A stretch of 64,000 nt of DNA, from contig JAFDVQ010000005.1 of assembly GCA_018268915.1 (NCBI GenBank), positions 574,641-638,640 of the forward strand, in the 5' to 3' direction. The stretch is from Acidobacteriota bacterium (GTDB lineage: Bacteria; Acidobacteriota; Terriglobia; Terriglobales; Acidobacteriaceae). Of this stretch, positions 41,684 to 50,291 are shown in pieces. Each line of letters begins with the position of its first letter. Within the stretch, counting starts at the first letter, position 1. The notes below the pieces were generated by a model. That model did no database searches, was not told where the DNA came from, and saw nothing but the letters and a program-made list of their open reading frames with translations. A program made the position numbers and the translations under genes.

Positions 41684-42454
41684 TTAAGCTAGATCCGCGT
41701 AGATATAGCCCAGCGTGTCGGTCGCATCCACGCTGGCATCGGCGTCGAAATCGAGGATCCAGAAATCCTCCTGCTTCGAAGGAATGCTCAGGGATCCCAT
41801 GACGCATGAGTTGAGCTGCAGGCCGAAGTACTTCCCGCGGAAGTTGTCATACAGGAAGGCCTGGAACTCCGGCGCATAGCCCATCAACTGATTGCTCAGC
41901 TTGATGGTTTTGCCGGTGCTGTCGGGGTAGAGGTAGTTGATGATGATCGACGCCGCGGTCTCGGAGGCATTCAACCCGAACGCAGCGGCTGTTGGCGATC
42001 CGCCCGTGGTGGCCTGCGTGAAGGTGTATTGCCCGATAGCCGGCGAACTTGCCACCAGCTCCATAGTCGCCCCAGTCGATCCATTCTGAACCGAGAGAAC
42101 GGTGATCAGAGTGCCTGCCGGAGCCTTTGTGTTGTCGGGGTGAACAGTTGTCGCCGTCGCCTGCGACTCGTCGCCACTCGGCCGCAGCAGGCCGGTATCC
42201 GCAGCCTGGCCGAAGTAGAGCTGATTGAGCGAGTCGACGTCGAGAACCGCCATCTTGCCCTTCAGTGTCACATCGAGCTTGCCGCGCGCCTTGGCGACTG
42301 GAAATTGCTTCTGCCCGTACAGCTTCTTCAGATCGCCTTTGAACTCGACGGAAACTTCCTGCAGCACGCCGAACTTCGTGGGAGTGGGATTCGCGGCAGT
42401 GTTGCCAGCGTTGGGGATGCCGAAAAGCACCCCGGAACCAAATTGCAGGTTCAT
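41684..42454 (-). CDS. Major tail tube protein
   Basis: 256 residues, placed between head-completion genes and the chaperones. The sequence is beta-rich with a tube-protein-like first half (VLQEVSVEFKGDLKKLYGQ, GKLDVTLKGKMAVLD) and a mid insertion rich in Thr/Ala/Gly (VNGSTGATMELVASS region). The end (DFWILDFDADASVDATDTLG) fits tube subunits of long non-contractile tails. Followed by a strong terminator, as expected for an abundant structural protein. Confidence 0.8.
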   Translation of the reverse strand: MNLQFGSGVLFGIPNAGNTAANPTPTKFGVLQEVSVEFKGDLKKLYGQKQFPVAKARGKLDVTLKGKMAVLDVDSLNQLYFGQAADTGLLRPSGDESQATATTVHPDNTKAPAGTLITVLSVQNGSTGATMELVASSPAIGQYTFTQATTGGSPTAAAFGLNASETAASIIINYLYPDSTGKTIKLSNQLMGYAPEFQAFLYDNFRGKYFGLQLNSCVMGSLSIPSKQEDFWILDFDADASVDATDTLGYIYADLA

Positions 42455-42505
42455 GGTTGTGTTCTCCTGAGCGCTTTCAGGCGCGGGGTTAGATGAGGGT
42501 TGAGG

Positions 42506-43165
42506 TTACGGAACGAGAATGTGAATCGGCATGATCACGGCCGCCTGGTTGCCCAGAATGCCGGGATCCTCGCGCGTATCGCCCTCGATCCAGCAGTGTT
42601 CGACAAGATTGCCAATCGTAAACTTCCCGTTCGTGCTGTCCGGCAGCAAAGCCGAGTCGATCGCATAAAACAACTGGTTGAGCTGCGTCGCGGCCAGCAG
42701 TTGCTCCTCGCCGACGTCCTCGGTGGGCGCATCGGAGAGCAGGTAGAGAATCAGATACCCCGACAACGTGAGCCGCGTCGGAACTCCCGGGAACGGCTTC
42801 GGCGCGTAGTTCTGCTGCACCTGGACGAGGAACAACGCAGGCTGTTCCGCTACTCCCAGCGCCGGCGGATGCTTATGCTTGCGACCGATCGAGACCACGC
42901 CTGCGCCCGTGTCCAGCCACACAACCTGGTTCACGCCGGGATTGTCGGTGATCGTCCCTCCCGATTGCGAAAACGCCGGCGCATCCGTTCCAGTCGTCCC
43001 ATCGTTCTGAGCCTTCTGCAGATGCCCGTAACGATCGGTGACCACATCGCCGGTGGTGATCGTCGCGCCCGCTTGCCAGGGCAATGCCCACAGCTTCGAC
43101 TTAAAGTGCGTAAAAAGCGCCGCCCAGATCGCCTCGCGATCAACAGCCTTATAAGGAGCCCACAT
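42506..43165 (-). CDS. Probable tail terminator protein
   Basis: 219 residues. The ends look like a tail-terminator (gpU/DUF3168-like) fold: N-terminal REAIWAALFTHFKSKL and C-terminal VGEEQLLAATQLNQLFYAID with the CWIEGDT segment. A ~60-residue Gly/Thr-rich insertion (ITTGDVVTDRYGHLQKAQ onward) lies between. Position after the gp10-like gene and before the major tail protein supports this. It overlaps gp10's stop by one base. Confidence 0.65.
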   Translation of the reverse strand: MWAPYKAVDREAIWAALFTHFKSKLWALPWQAGATITTGDVVTDRYGHLQKAQNDGTTGTDAPAFSQSGGTITDNPGVNQVVWLDTGAGVVSIGRKHKHPPALGVAEQPALFLVQVQQNYAPKPFPGVPTRLTLSGYLILYLLSDAPTEDVGEEQLLAATQLNQLFYAIDSALLPDSTNGKFTIGNLVEHCWIEGDTREDPGILGNQAAVIMPIHILVP

Positions 43166-43671
43166 TACGCAGCCACCGCGTCTTCCACTGCTTTCTCGAT
43201 GATCTCGCCGATCGTCGTTTCGTACTTCGCCAGCGCCGGATTTAGAAACGGATGCGGCTTCATGTCGAACGCCTTGTGCCCGCGCGAGAACAGCGTCTTA
43301 TTCCCCTGCGGTTCCGTGAAGCCAAACAGCACGCCCTTCACTTCAGGAACGTGCGTGCCCTCTTCCATCCAGAGCCCTATATGTTTCGCCTTGCGGCCGC
43401 CCAGTGTGATGTCACGCTCGGCGGCGACCGTGCCGCGAATCACCGCGGCGGTCTCCGTCACCTTCGGCGAGTACTCGATATTCTCGACCGTCTGCCCGTC
43501 GCGGCTGTGCAGCCCCGCCGCGTAAAACTCCTCGATCGTCGTATCGGCAAGGCCTTCCATCGCCGTCTTCATGCCTTCGCGAATCGCCTGCAGGATCCGC
43601 ACACGCATCTCCTCGATATACGCGACGGTTTCGTCTACCGATGCGGGATCGAGAACAAAAGCAACGCTCAT
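43165..43671 (-). CDS. HK97 gp10-family head-tail joining protein
   Basis: 168 residues. After an N-terminal helix (SVDETVAYIEEMRVRILQAI) the family signatures appear: TIEEFYAAGLHSRDGQ, IGLWMEEGTH and a C-terminal GHKAFDMKPHPFLNPAL segment, as in gp10-like stopper proteins. Overlaps the upstream connector by 4 bases. Confidence 0.83.
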   Translation of the reverse strand: MSVAFVLDPASVDETVAYIEEMRVRILQAIREGMKTAMEGLADTTIEEFYAAGLHSRDGQTVENIEYSPKVTETAAVIRGTVAAERDITLGGRKAKHIGLWMEEGTHVPEVKGVLFGFTEPQGNKTLFSRGHKAFDMKPHPFLNPALAKYETTIGEIIEKAVEDAVAA

Positions 43672-44330
43672 CTGGCCCTTCCGAAAACGCCAGGCACAGA
43701 GCCGCGCGGGGAGCGACTCTGCTCTTCGTCATACCTCCGGCTCACGCTTGGGATCCGCCGCTTGTAGCGCTCGATGCAGGCAAGCGTGTTCGCCGGTGCC
43801 GCAGCCTCGGTCTGCTGCAGGCTTTCGCCCTCCGCGCCGCGCTGGATCTGCGTGCCAAGGTTCGGCCGCTGCTTGTAACGCTGCGCAACCCACTCGGCCA
43901 CCGCCTGCGAGATATCGAACGGCGTGGACGAATACCCGGCCGTGTATTCGATCTTCACGGCTGCATTGTCAATGAAAGGCTGGCCAACGAGATAGAGGTT
44001 GAATGACCGCTCCGGATCAATGTCGTTGTCGAAGTAGTAGCCGGGCGCGATTTTGTCTGCGCTCTCCGGAACCACGATGCCTCCAACCGTTAGCGTGGTG
44101 ATCTCGCCGATCGGCCAATGAAACAAACAGATCCGATATCCACCGTCGCCCTGACGGACCTCTATATAGTCCGCTTCCAGCAAATCTGGCCGGTTCGTCG
44201 CACGCAGGAAATCCGCGCTGCACCCCTTGATGAGCGCAGTAATCGTGGCGTCGTCGTTCGAATTAGTGTTAGCGATGGGCAGAAACGCCTTGACCGCTGC
44301 GAGCGTCGTGAGGTCTGTCTCTGGATTCAT
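43668..44330 (-). CDS. Phage gp6-like head-tail connector
   Basis: 220 residues. N-terminal TTLAAVKAFLPIANTNSND and the helical pair (ITALIKGCSADFLRATNRPD) are typical of gp6-like connectors, as is the central SVEIEYTAGYSS-type strand (here AAVKIEYTAGYSSTPFDIS) followed by AVAEWVAQRYK. It forms the ring beneath the portal. The C-terminal ~40 residues are basic and Arg-rich, longer than usual, and overlap the gp10 gene start. A second gp6-like gene precedes it. Confidence 0.83.
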   Translation of the reverse strand: MNPETDLTTLAAVKAFLPIANTNSNDDATITALIKGCSADFLRATNRPDLLEADYIEVRQGDGGYRICLFHWPIGEITTLTVGGIVVPESADKIAPGYYFDNDIDPERSFNLYLVGQPFIDNAAVKIEYTAGYSSTPFDISQAVAEWVAQRYKQRPNLGTQIQRGAEGESLQQTEAAAPANTLACIERYKRRIPSVSRRYDEEQSRSPRGSVPGVFGRAR

Positions 44331-45218
44331 CTACTCCACCACATTCCTGTAGTAGCCAAGCAGGCGCTTCACAACGTTGGGCAGCTCGCCGCCCTCGCAG
44401 CCCTTGTCATAGTAATCCTCTACCGTCAGCTTGATTGCGTTGCGGATCTCTTCCGGAACAGGCTGGCCAGCCCATCCTGCTACATTCGTCACACTTGCCG
44501 CGGCCTGATCCTTCAGCGTCACAACGCCGTTCGTACCAACCGAAGCGACGAATGTATTCAGAGCCGCACCCTCCGGACCCGCGCCTGGAACTGAAATCGG
44601 AAGTCCCAAATCGCCCGCCATCAGTGGAGCGTCGTCAGGGTTGAACTTGATACCTCCAGCCAGACTGAGCACCGCAGATCCGTTCGTCATCGAGCAAGTG
44701 ATCGGCTGGCCGTAGCCGCAGCGGTATTGGATCATGACATTCGATGGCACCATGCGCGTCGGCGGCCATGGCCTTGCCCAGCTCGAATAAATGATCCCTG
44801 GCTCCGTCTCGCTGCCGCGCCAAAGCTGATACCCATATTGCGGAGCATCGTTACCGTATGTCGTGTCCAGTGGCAGTGACTGCACCTGGCCTGACGTATC
44901 GACGTACTTCACAAAATCGATCGACTGGAGCGGGCCCTTCGGCAGACGGATCGCGGGATAGCCGTTCCAGTTGTATCGCCAGTCTTTTCCCGGAAAGCCG
45001 TCTGTGCGCAGAAGCCAACGCTGGGTAATAAAGGCGCGGCGGCAGTAGCTCTCGCACTCGCGGCGCGCGGCCGTGATAAAGGGCCGCAGCTTGTCGGAGA
45101 GAATCGACGAAGCTTCGCGCGTCGAATCCTCTACCGGCCCGAAGCCAAGCTGGAGCTTGATTTCGGCCAGCGTAACTGGCTCGGTCGCCGGCGCCGCTAT
45201 GAGAACTGGATCGTTCAT
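44331..45218 (-). CDS. Second head-tail connector (phiE125 gp8-like)
   Basis: 295 residues with EPVTLAEIKLQLGF at the start, LRPFITAARRECESYCRRAF in the middle and IRNAIKLTVEDYYDKGCEGG at the end: the phiE125 gp8/gp6-like pattern, with a ~60-residue insertion (ITCSMTNGSAVLSLAGGI onward) that carries a small beta domain. Two connectors in tandem suggest either a duplication or separate adaptor and stopper roles. Confidence 0.8.
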   Translation of the reverse strand: MNDPVLIAAPATEPVTLAEIKLQLGFGPVEDSTREASSILSDKLRPFITAARRECESYCRRAFITQRWLLRTDGFPGKDWRYNWNGYPAIRLPKGPLQSIDFVKYVDTSGQVQSLPLDTTYGNDAPQYGYQLWRGSETEPGIIYSSWARPWPPTRMVPSNVMIQYRCGYGQPITCSMTNGSAVLSLAGGIKFNPDDAPLMAGDLGLPISVPGAGPEGAALNTFVASVGTNGVVTLKDQAAASVTNVAGWAGQPVPEEIRNAIKLTVEDYYDKGCEGGELPNVVKRLLGYYRNVVE

Positions 45219-45428
45219 CTATCGAGAGACCTTATTTGCCGATTTCACGACGGGTTTCGTGGATGCCACACGAGGAGTAGCTCGAGCGATCGGAATCTTG
45301 GCCGCGACAACAGGTGCGTCCGCATACGGATTCTCGGCTCGACCAGCGGCGATCAGTTCCTTGCCGATCTGCGGAAGCACTTCGCGGATCTCGCCGGAAT
45401 ATCGGCCATCTTTGAATCGAACAAACAT
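45219..45428 (-). CDS. Small basic phage protein, 69 aa
   Basis: Begins with a short ordered stretch (MFVRFKDGRYSGEIREVLPQ) followed by a basic, Ala/Val-rich tail. It abuts the start of the connector gene. Similar small proteins with a surface-binding N-terminus appear between capsid and connector genes; function unknown. Confidence 0.6.
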   Translation of the reverse strand: MFVRFKDGRYSGEIREVLPQIGKELIAAGRAENPYADAPVVAAKIPIARATPRVASTKPVVKSANKVSR

Positions 45429-45498
45429 TTATAAGTCACCGGCTGTACCCACGCCCCAGACAAGCGGCGCGGGCCCTGGCCATCGTTGAGTTGTTCCG

Positions 45499-45996
45499 TT
45501 AGGCCGTGACTGTCGGGTTGGAGAGCCCGGCATAGCGCAGCCCGCTAAGGATTGCCACAGCGGATGCGATCACGGAGTTGGAAGTGTTCGCCAGCGCGAG
45601 CTGCACATACGGCTTGCCGGCAGGAAGCTGCTCAGCGTCCACTTCAATGACATAGAAGATCCCGTCGTTGGCCGAAGGCGTGAAGCCAGCGGCTGTGACG
45701 TCCGTACCTGCGTCCAATACATCGTTGGCAGCGCCTGCGGTTTCCTGCTTATAGACTCGGAACGGAATGGCAGTTGCGCCGGTTACGTTCGAACCCACAG
45801 CGGCAGTCGCGGATCCGGCCTGCACAGTGACAGCGCCAGGCGCGGCCGCGGAGACGCCGAGCTGAAGGATAAAGGAGACGTGACCTGCCAGAGCCATATC
45901 GATGGCCTGAGAAGTCTTGCCGCCTGTAATGTCGACCGGAGGCAGAGCGTTGACAACATGCCCCGACTCGGCCACTCGAAAGCCTTTTGCACTCAT
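45499..45996 (-). CDS. Probable capsid decoration protein
   Basis: 165 residues directly after the major capsid gene. The sequence is Ala/Val/Thr/Gly-rich and beta-rich (ALAGHVSFILQLGVSAAAPG, YVQLALANTSNSVIASAVAI), with no membrane or catalytic motif. Placement and composition match head-decoration or head-fibre proteins; no family is assigned with certainty. Confidence 0.6.
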   Translation of the reverse strand: MSAKGFRVAESGHVVNALPPVDITGGKTSQAIDMALAGHVSFILQLGVSAAAPGAVTVQAGSATAAVGSNVTGATAIPFRVYKQETAGAANDVLDAGTDVTAAGFTPSANDGIFYVIEVDAEQLPAGKPYVQLALANTSNSVIASAVAILSGLRYAGLSNPTVTA

Positions 45997-46032
45997 GAGC
46001 GATTCCTTTCTTCGAAAATCGAAGGGTTAAGG

Positions 46033-46075
46033 ATTCGGCCGCCAGCGGACTTGTCGCAAGCGGCCTCAGCCGAAT
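46033..46075 (-). terminator. Hairpin after the major capsid gene
   Basis: Arms ATTCGGC (46033-46039) and GCCGAAT (46069-46075) with an internal GCCGC/GCGGC alternative pairing lie within 10 bases of the capsid stop. No T run follows, so it may attenuate transcription or protect the 3' end of the capsid mRNA rather than end transcription. Confidence 0.45.
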
Positions 46076-46083
46076 GTCAGGAA

Positions 46084-47367
46084 CTAGGGACGGGTTGCGA
46101 GAGCGACGAACGGCGATAGCGTGTTACTGCCGTTCTTCGGCGTGAGCGGCTTCTTCCATGCAGGCTGACCGTCGAGCCGTGCCTTCCAGCGGAATGCCTG
46201 CTGATCGGTGAGGAATTGCACGTGGATCGAGGTGTCCATCTGGACGCCGCTTCGGCGGGCCAGATAGTACTGGCTCAGATCGGCGAACACGATGTCACCG
46301 GGCGTCCCAAGCGTGGCAGCATACTCCACAGGGATGACCGGCCGGCCCATCATCACGCCATAGTTGTTGTTATTGCCCCGCTCTCCGGGCCCGGTGTAGA
46401 GCAACTCGACGGCGGTACCAGAACCGCGGGTGAGGTTCCACAGGCTCTTTTCCACGTCGACGTTGATAAACCAGGCGCCATTCTTACGCGATGACGGCCA
46501 AGTCCTTCCCCACATGTTGAAGACGTCATTACTTGAGACCGTCGCTGAGCTGTCGCCGGAATCCTTGGCGATCGTCAGCAGCGCTCCGGAGAGCAGGAAG
46601 CCGAGAGGCATCCCGGCCCCGGTGCCGTTGTAGATCGCATCGTCGATCTTGAACGCGAATTCCAGAGGCACAACCTTGTCGAGGTAGGCGGCCAGAGCTG
46701 GGCCATCGGCGAGCTGCTCTTCCGTCGCATAGCTGAGCACGATGAGCTTCTTCGCGATCAACTCCATCTGGCGGAACTTTGCCTGAGACGGAGTGAACGT
46801 TCCAGCCTCGCCAAGCCAGTAGGACTGAACTCCGCCCCAACGGCTGCCATCGACGCGGCTGTCTTCGTCGACTGCGTTCACGAGCAGGCGATTCGAAGCC
46901 GTCATCGGCTGATCGAAGCAGCGCGAGGCCAAGTCGGATGCTTCATATGCGCGCTGCCAGACGCCGGGAGCGAATTCCGGAGCGACCAGGAAGCCACCTT
47001 CTGAATCGACCGACTCGTTTGCACCCAGAGCCGCCGCGCGAAGACGTGGATCCGTCTGTGTACCCCGGCTGCGCGCGTGGTTACGAACAGCCATCAACTG
47101 CTCAGCCAGGGAACCCCACGGCCGCTCTGTCGCATGATCGGCGCCCACTTCGATCGCGGAGCTGGCTGCCGGTGCATTGCGCTCGATCTCCAGCAGAGCT
47201 TCCTGCGAGACGATCTGCTTTTTCAGCTTTTCGCTCTCAGCAATCAGGGCATCGAATTCGGTTTGCTCAGTGTCGGTGAGCGTACGATTTTCGCTCACGG
47301 CCAGCTTGTTGATCGCCTCCGCTTTCGCGCGCGTATCAGCGAGCAGTTGCCGCAGTTTCTTCAACAT
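46084..47367 (-). CDS. Major capsid protein, HK97 fold
   Basis: 427 residues from ATG 47367, which has AAAAGGAG upstream; the open frame extends to 47475 without a site. Residues 1-75 form a charged coiled coil (the scaffolding delta domain, LRQLLADTRAKAEAINKL) that the upstream S49 protease should remove. The HK97 fold follows: DSEGGFLVAPEFAPGVWQ, KFRQMELIAKKLIVLSYATEE, FAFKIDDAIYNGTGAGMPLG and near the end VFADLSQYYLARRSGVQ. Hundreds of copies build the head. Confidence 0.93.
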   Translation of the reverse strand: MLKKLRQLLADTRAKAEAINKLAVSENRTLTDTEQTEFDALIAESEKLKKQIVSQEALLEIERNAPAASSAIEVGADHATERPWGSLAEQLMAVRNHARSRGTQTDPRLRAAALGANESVDSEGGFLVAPEFAPGVWQRAYEASDLASRCFDQPMTASNRLLVNAVDEDSRVDGSRWGGVQSYWLGEAGTFTPSQAKFRQMELIAKKLIVLSYATEEQLADGPALAAYLDKVVPLEFAFKIDDAIYNGTGAGMPLGFLLSGALLTIAKDSGDSSATVSSNDVFNMWGRTWPSSRKNGAWFINVDVEKSLWNLTRGSGTAVELLYTGPGERGNNNNYGVMMGRPVIPVEYAATLGTPGDIVFADLSQYYLARRSGVQMDTSIHVQFLTDQQAFRWKARLDGQPAWKKPLTPKNGSNTLSPFVALATRP

Positions 47368-47502
47368 GATTTTTCTCCTTTTGCGGTTGATGGTTAAGTT
47401 GGCGCTGCGGCTTAGGCCTGCGCGTTGATACACGTTTCCCGATGGGAGCGTTGGCTCCCCAGAATGCCCGGGCATTGGCCAGGGCCCTCAGAACTTGTTT
47501 TG

Positions 47503-48474
47503 CTAAATCGCTGCGAGCGCGAGCTGCCGCCGGCGGGCATCTGCTGCCACGTCCGCAACGGGCGCTTCAGCCTGGATCTCAGGCACTTCCGCCTCGGCCC
47601 TCGCGGAGGAGCTGCTCGTCACCACGCCATACTTCGACAGGACATCATCGAGCGTTCCCACGCGATCGGCCATTCCGATCTTGACTGCAGTCTTCGCATC
47701 GAATACGCGGCCCTGGCCGAACTTGCTGTGCACTTCTTCGCGCGAAACGTTGCGGCCGCGGGCAACAGCTCGCTCAAACATCGCGCCGAATGTATCCACC
47801 ATCTCCTGCAAGTGCCCACGCGCCACATCCGTCAGAGGCTCGTAGGGATTCCCCTCAGCCTTGTTCTCGCCGAATTTGATGAGCGAGAGCTTCACGCCCA
47901 GCTTGGTCAGCATCTCGGAGTCGTCTTCGTGCACGCAGTAGACGCCGATCGAGCCGGTCATCGAGCTGGGGCTCACCACCACCTCAGAGGCCTGCGAGGC
48001 AAGATAGTACGCAGCCGAAGCCATCAGGCAGTTCGACACAGCCGTGATCTTCTTCTGTTTCCGAGCGTTGTAGATCTCGGTGGCGAGCTCGTCGACGCCG
48101 TCCGTGTCGCCTCCAGGCGAATCTACGTCCATCACGATGGCGCTGATGTTGGGATCGTTGACCGCCTCGCGGATCCGGCGCGAGAGAACCGTGCACGATG
48201 TTCCGCCAGGTCCGCTCAGATCCATCGACGGCCGGTGCATGATCACGCCATAGACCGGAATCACAGCCACCGTACCGCCGCCCGCAGCTGCGGCAGACTT
48301 CGCGCGAAGCTCGGAAGCCTCATTGGCCGCGCGAATCGCAGCGATGGTCTCTTCGGCCGCATGGCCACCGGAAAGCCTCATCTCAAGAAAGGCCATGATC
48401 TCGTGCATCTTCTGCTCGTGCACGTACCAGAGCCTTCCGTTCATCGCCCGGCGCAGGCTTGCGAACTGAGTCAT
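47503..48474 (-). CDS. S49-family prohead protease
   Basis: 323 residues with a ClpP/SppA-type core: VIPVYGVIMHRP, AIVMDVDSPGGDTDGVDEL, the nucleophile serine in NCLMASAAYYLAS and MTGSIGVYCV. Lambda gpC-like proteins of this family mature the capsid. The first ~60 residues are helical, and a C-terminal Ala/Glu-rich tail may be a scaffold segment. It overlaps the portal gene by 4 bases. Confidence 0.9.
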   Translation of the reverse strand: MTQFASLRRAMNGRLWYVHEQKMHEIMAFLEMRLSGGHAAEETIAAIRAANEASELRAKSAAAAGGGTVAVIPVYGVIMHRPSMDLSGPGGTSCTVLSRRIREAVNDPNISAIVMDVDSPGGDTDGVDELATEIYNARKQKKITAVSNCLMASAAYYLASQASEVVVSPSSMTGSIGVYCVHEDDSEMLTKLGVKLSLIKFGENKAEGNPYEPLTDVARGHLQEMVDTFGAMFERAVARGRNVSREEVHSKFGQGRVFDAKTAVKIGMADRVGTLDDVLSKYGVVTSSSSARAEAEVPEIQAEAPVADVAADARRRQLALAAI

Positions 48475-50129
48475 GCTGCCACCCCTTCCACTGCAAATTT
48501 CGAAAGCCGCAGCGACTCGCGCACGGCAAGATTGTCAATGTATGCCGCGGTCGCGGCAGATCCGCCTTCACCCAACGTCTGACACAACTCACTGGCGCGC
48601 TGGAAGTACTCCTGGCGGAGCACAGACAAGGCATCTGACTCGAGAGCCAGAACGGTCCCAACAAACTCAAGCTGTTCGGTGTAGAATTCCTCGATCTGAT
48701 AACTATCGAAGCCTCGCGACGTCAGCTTCCGCAGGCCTGCGACTTCCTTCCTCACACATCTGTCCGCCGCCGAATTCGCCAGCAATTGCAGCCGCGCCTG
48801 AATCGTCTTAGGATCTTCCTTGCCCTGCGTGCCATCTCCGGCTGTGTTGTCGTCGCTCGGATCCTCAGTGTCTGTGTCATCCGGCAAGTCACCCTGCGGC
48901 GTAGGCGCCGGCGTCGTGACTTGATCAAGCGGGGCCCAGTTGACCGGCCGCCAGAACTTCTTCCCGGCGCCATTCGGAATCGGGTTGAGGTCCTCGAGAA
49001 GCCGGACCTCGTCCTGGCACATCCACCCGTTCTCGATCGCGACCTTGTAAGCTGCAAATCTGCTGGCTGTGTCGCCGCGGAGCAGCGCACCCATTCCGAA
49101 CTTCGCGAAATACCTCTCGTTGGTGATCAGATCCCGCTGGATCGCCTGCTCCCACATCACCAGGCGCGGCAGAATGCAATGCACCGCGTACATGATGTTG
49201 AACTGCTCGACGCTGGCGTAAGTCGCAGTCTTCTCGGTTTCGCCGATCAGATGAGGAGGGACGCCGAAGATCGAGCAGATCTCAATCCGCGAAAATTTGC
49301 GGGCATCGAGCAGCTGCTGATCGCTGGGATTGACGCCCAGCACCTTCGCCGTGATGCCGTTCGGCAGTAGGCCAGCCTTGCCGCGATTCTCTGCGGTGTG
49401 GCCCTTCTGCCAGCTATCGAGAAACGAATCCTCCTGGCTCTTATTCTTGAACGGGAAATTCTGCTCGAAAACGATCGGCGGCCGCGCATCGTTCTTCAGG
49501 AAGCGGGCTGTGTAATCCTGCTGCGCCAGGGCAACGCCAAAGAGGTCTATCGCCATGGCCACCGTCGACTGCCCAGTAAAGCCATCGTCAGAGAAGTTGC
49601 GAAGATGGAAGACTTCTTCTTCCATCAGCTTCTCGGTCTCGTTCGTCAGCGGATTATTGTACAGATACCGTAGCTTCCCATTCGCGAGCCGCTCGATCCG
49701 TACCCGATCTGGATGCATCGGGATGAGCTGATCGACTGCTCCGCGCGGGCCCGGAAGAATCTTTGCATACGCATTGCCGCGCAGCTCGACGTGGCCCTGC
49801 ATCATCTGCTTGAACTCGAAGGCCGTCTGCTGCGAGTTCGGACGCGAATACAACACGTCGTAGAGCGGATGATTTGAGACCAGGCGCTTAGAACCATCGG
49901 GCGCCTCGGTATAGATCTTGATGGGCATCATGCCGAGGTTGCGGCCAATGACGCCCACGCAGGCCAGCACGGTCGCGATCCGTTTGGCGCTGTCTGCATT
50001 CACGCGCACGCCGCTGGCTGACGAGTAGCCGATCGGCGAATACCAGTAGTCATCCCACGCCGCCGGCGTGCCGGTAACGTCGGCGCGGAAGTTGATCGCG
50101 CCCTCAGTCAATGACCGGATGAAACCCAT
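48471..50129 (-). CDS. HK97-type portal protein
   Basis: 552 residues with family landmarks: SGVRVNADSAKRIATVLACV, NHPLYDVLYSRPNSQQTAFEF, MQGHVELRGNAYAKI, IEICSIFGVPPHLIG and AVHCILPRLVMWEQAIQRDL. The ring of twelve copies is the DNA entry pore. The C-terminal ~130 residues (after an acidic DDTDTEDPSDDNT linker) extend beyond the usual portal core. It abuts the small membrane gene at 50130. Confidence 0.92.
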   Translation of the reverse strand: MGFIRSLTEGAINFRADVTGTPAAWDDYWYSPIGYSSASGVRVNADSAKRIATVLACVGVIGRNLGMMPIKIYTEAPDGSKRLVSNHPLYDVLYSRPNSQQTAFEFKQMMQGHVELRGNAYAKILPGPRGAVDQLIPMHPDRVRIERLANGKLRYLYNNPLTNETEKLMEEEVFHLRNFSDDGFTGQSTVAMAIDLFGVALAQQDYTARFLKNDARPPIVFEQNFPFKNKSQEDSFLDSWQKGHTAENRGKAGLLPNGITAKVLGVNPSDQQLLDARKFSRIEICSIFGVPPHLIGETEKTATYASVEQFNIMYAVHCILPRLVMWEQAIQRDLITNERYFAKFGMGALLRGDTASRFAAYKVAIENGWMCQDEVRLLEDLNPIPNGAGKKFWRPVNWAPLDQVTTPAPTPQGDLPDDTDTEDPSDDNTAGDGTQGKEDPKTIQARLQLLANSAADRCVRKEVAGLRKLTSRGFDSYQIEEFYTEQLEFVGTVLALESDALSVLRQEYFQRASELCQTLGEGGSAATAAYIDNLAVRESLRLSKFAVEGVAA

Positions 50130-50291
50130 CTAGCGGATCCTCGAGCGGCGCTGCGCGGTCAGAAATGAAAACACTGCGACCAGGAGGCCGCCGACAATAA
50201 AGCCCAGCGGATGCCAAGCCAGCCAGAACCCATAGCTCGCCGCGGCCAGGCCGAGAAGAAACATCACATCCAGAACAAGCTCGCCGATCAT
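50130..50291 (-). CDS. 53-aa two-span membrane protein between terminase and portal
   Basis: ATG 50291 overlaps the TerL stop by 4 bases, and the TAG (50132-50130) abuts the portal ATG. The product has two hydrophobic helices (LVLDVMFLLGLAAASYGFWLA; PLGFIVGGLLVAVFSFLTA) and a basic tail (QRRSRIR). It is a real gene by its coupling on both sides; function unknown. Confidence 0.65.
   Translation of the reverse strand: MIGELVLDVMFLLGLAAASYGFWLAWHPLGFIVGGLLVAVFSFLTAQRRSRIR

Noticed and set aside
42500..43525. 341-codon + strand frame
   Set aside because: Antisense to the tail terminator and gp10-like genes, with Arg-rich composition typical of shadow frames in GC-rich DNA.
47425..48582. 385-codon + strand frame
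   Set aside because: Antisense to the S49 protease; His/Arg/Leu-rich, no recognisable domain.
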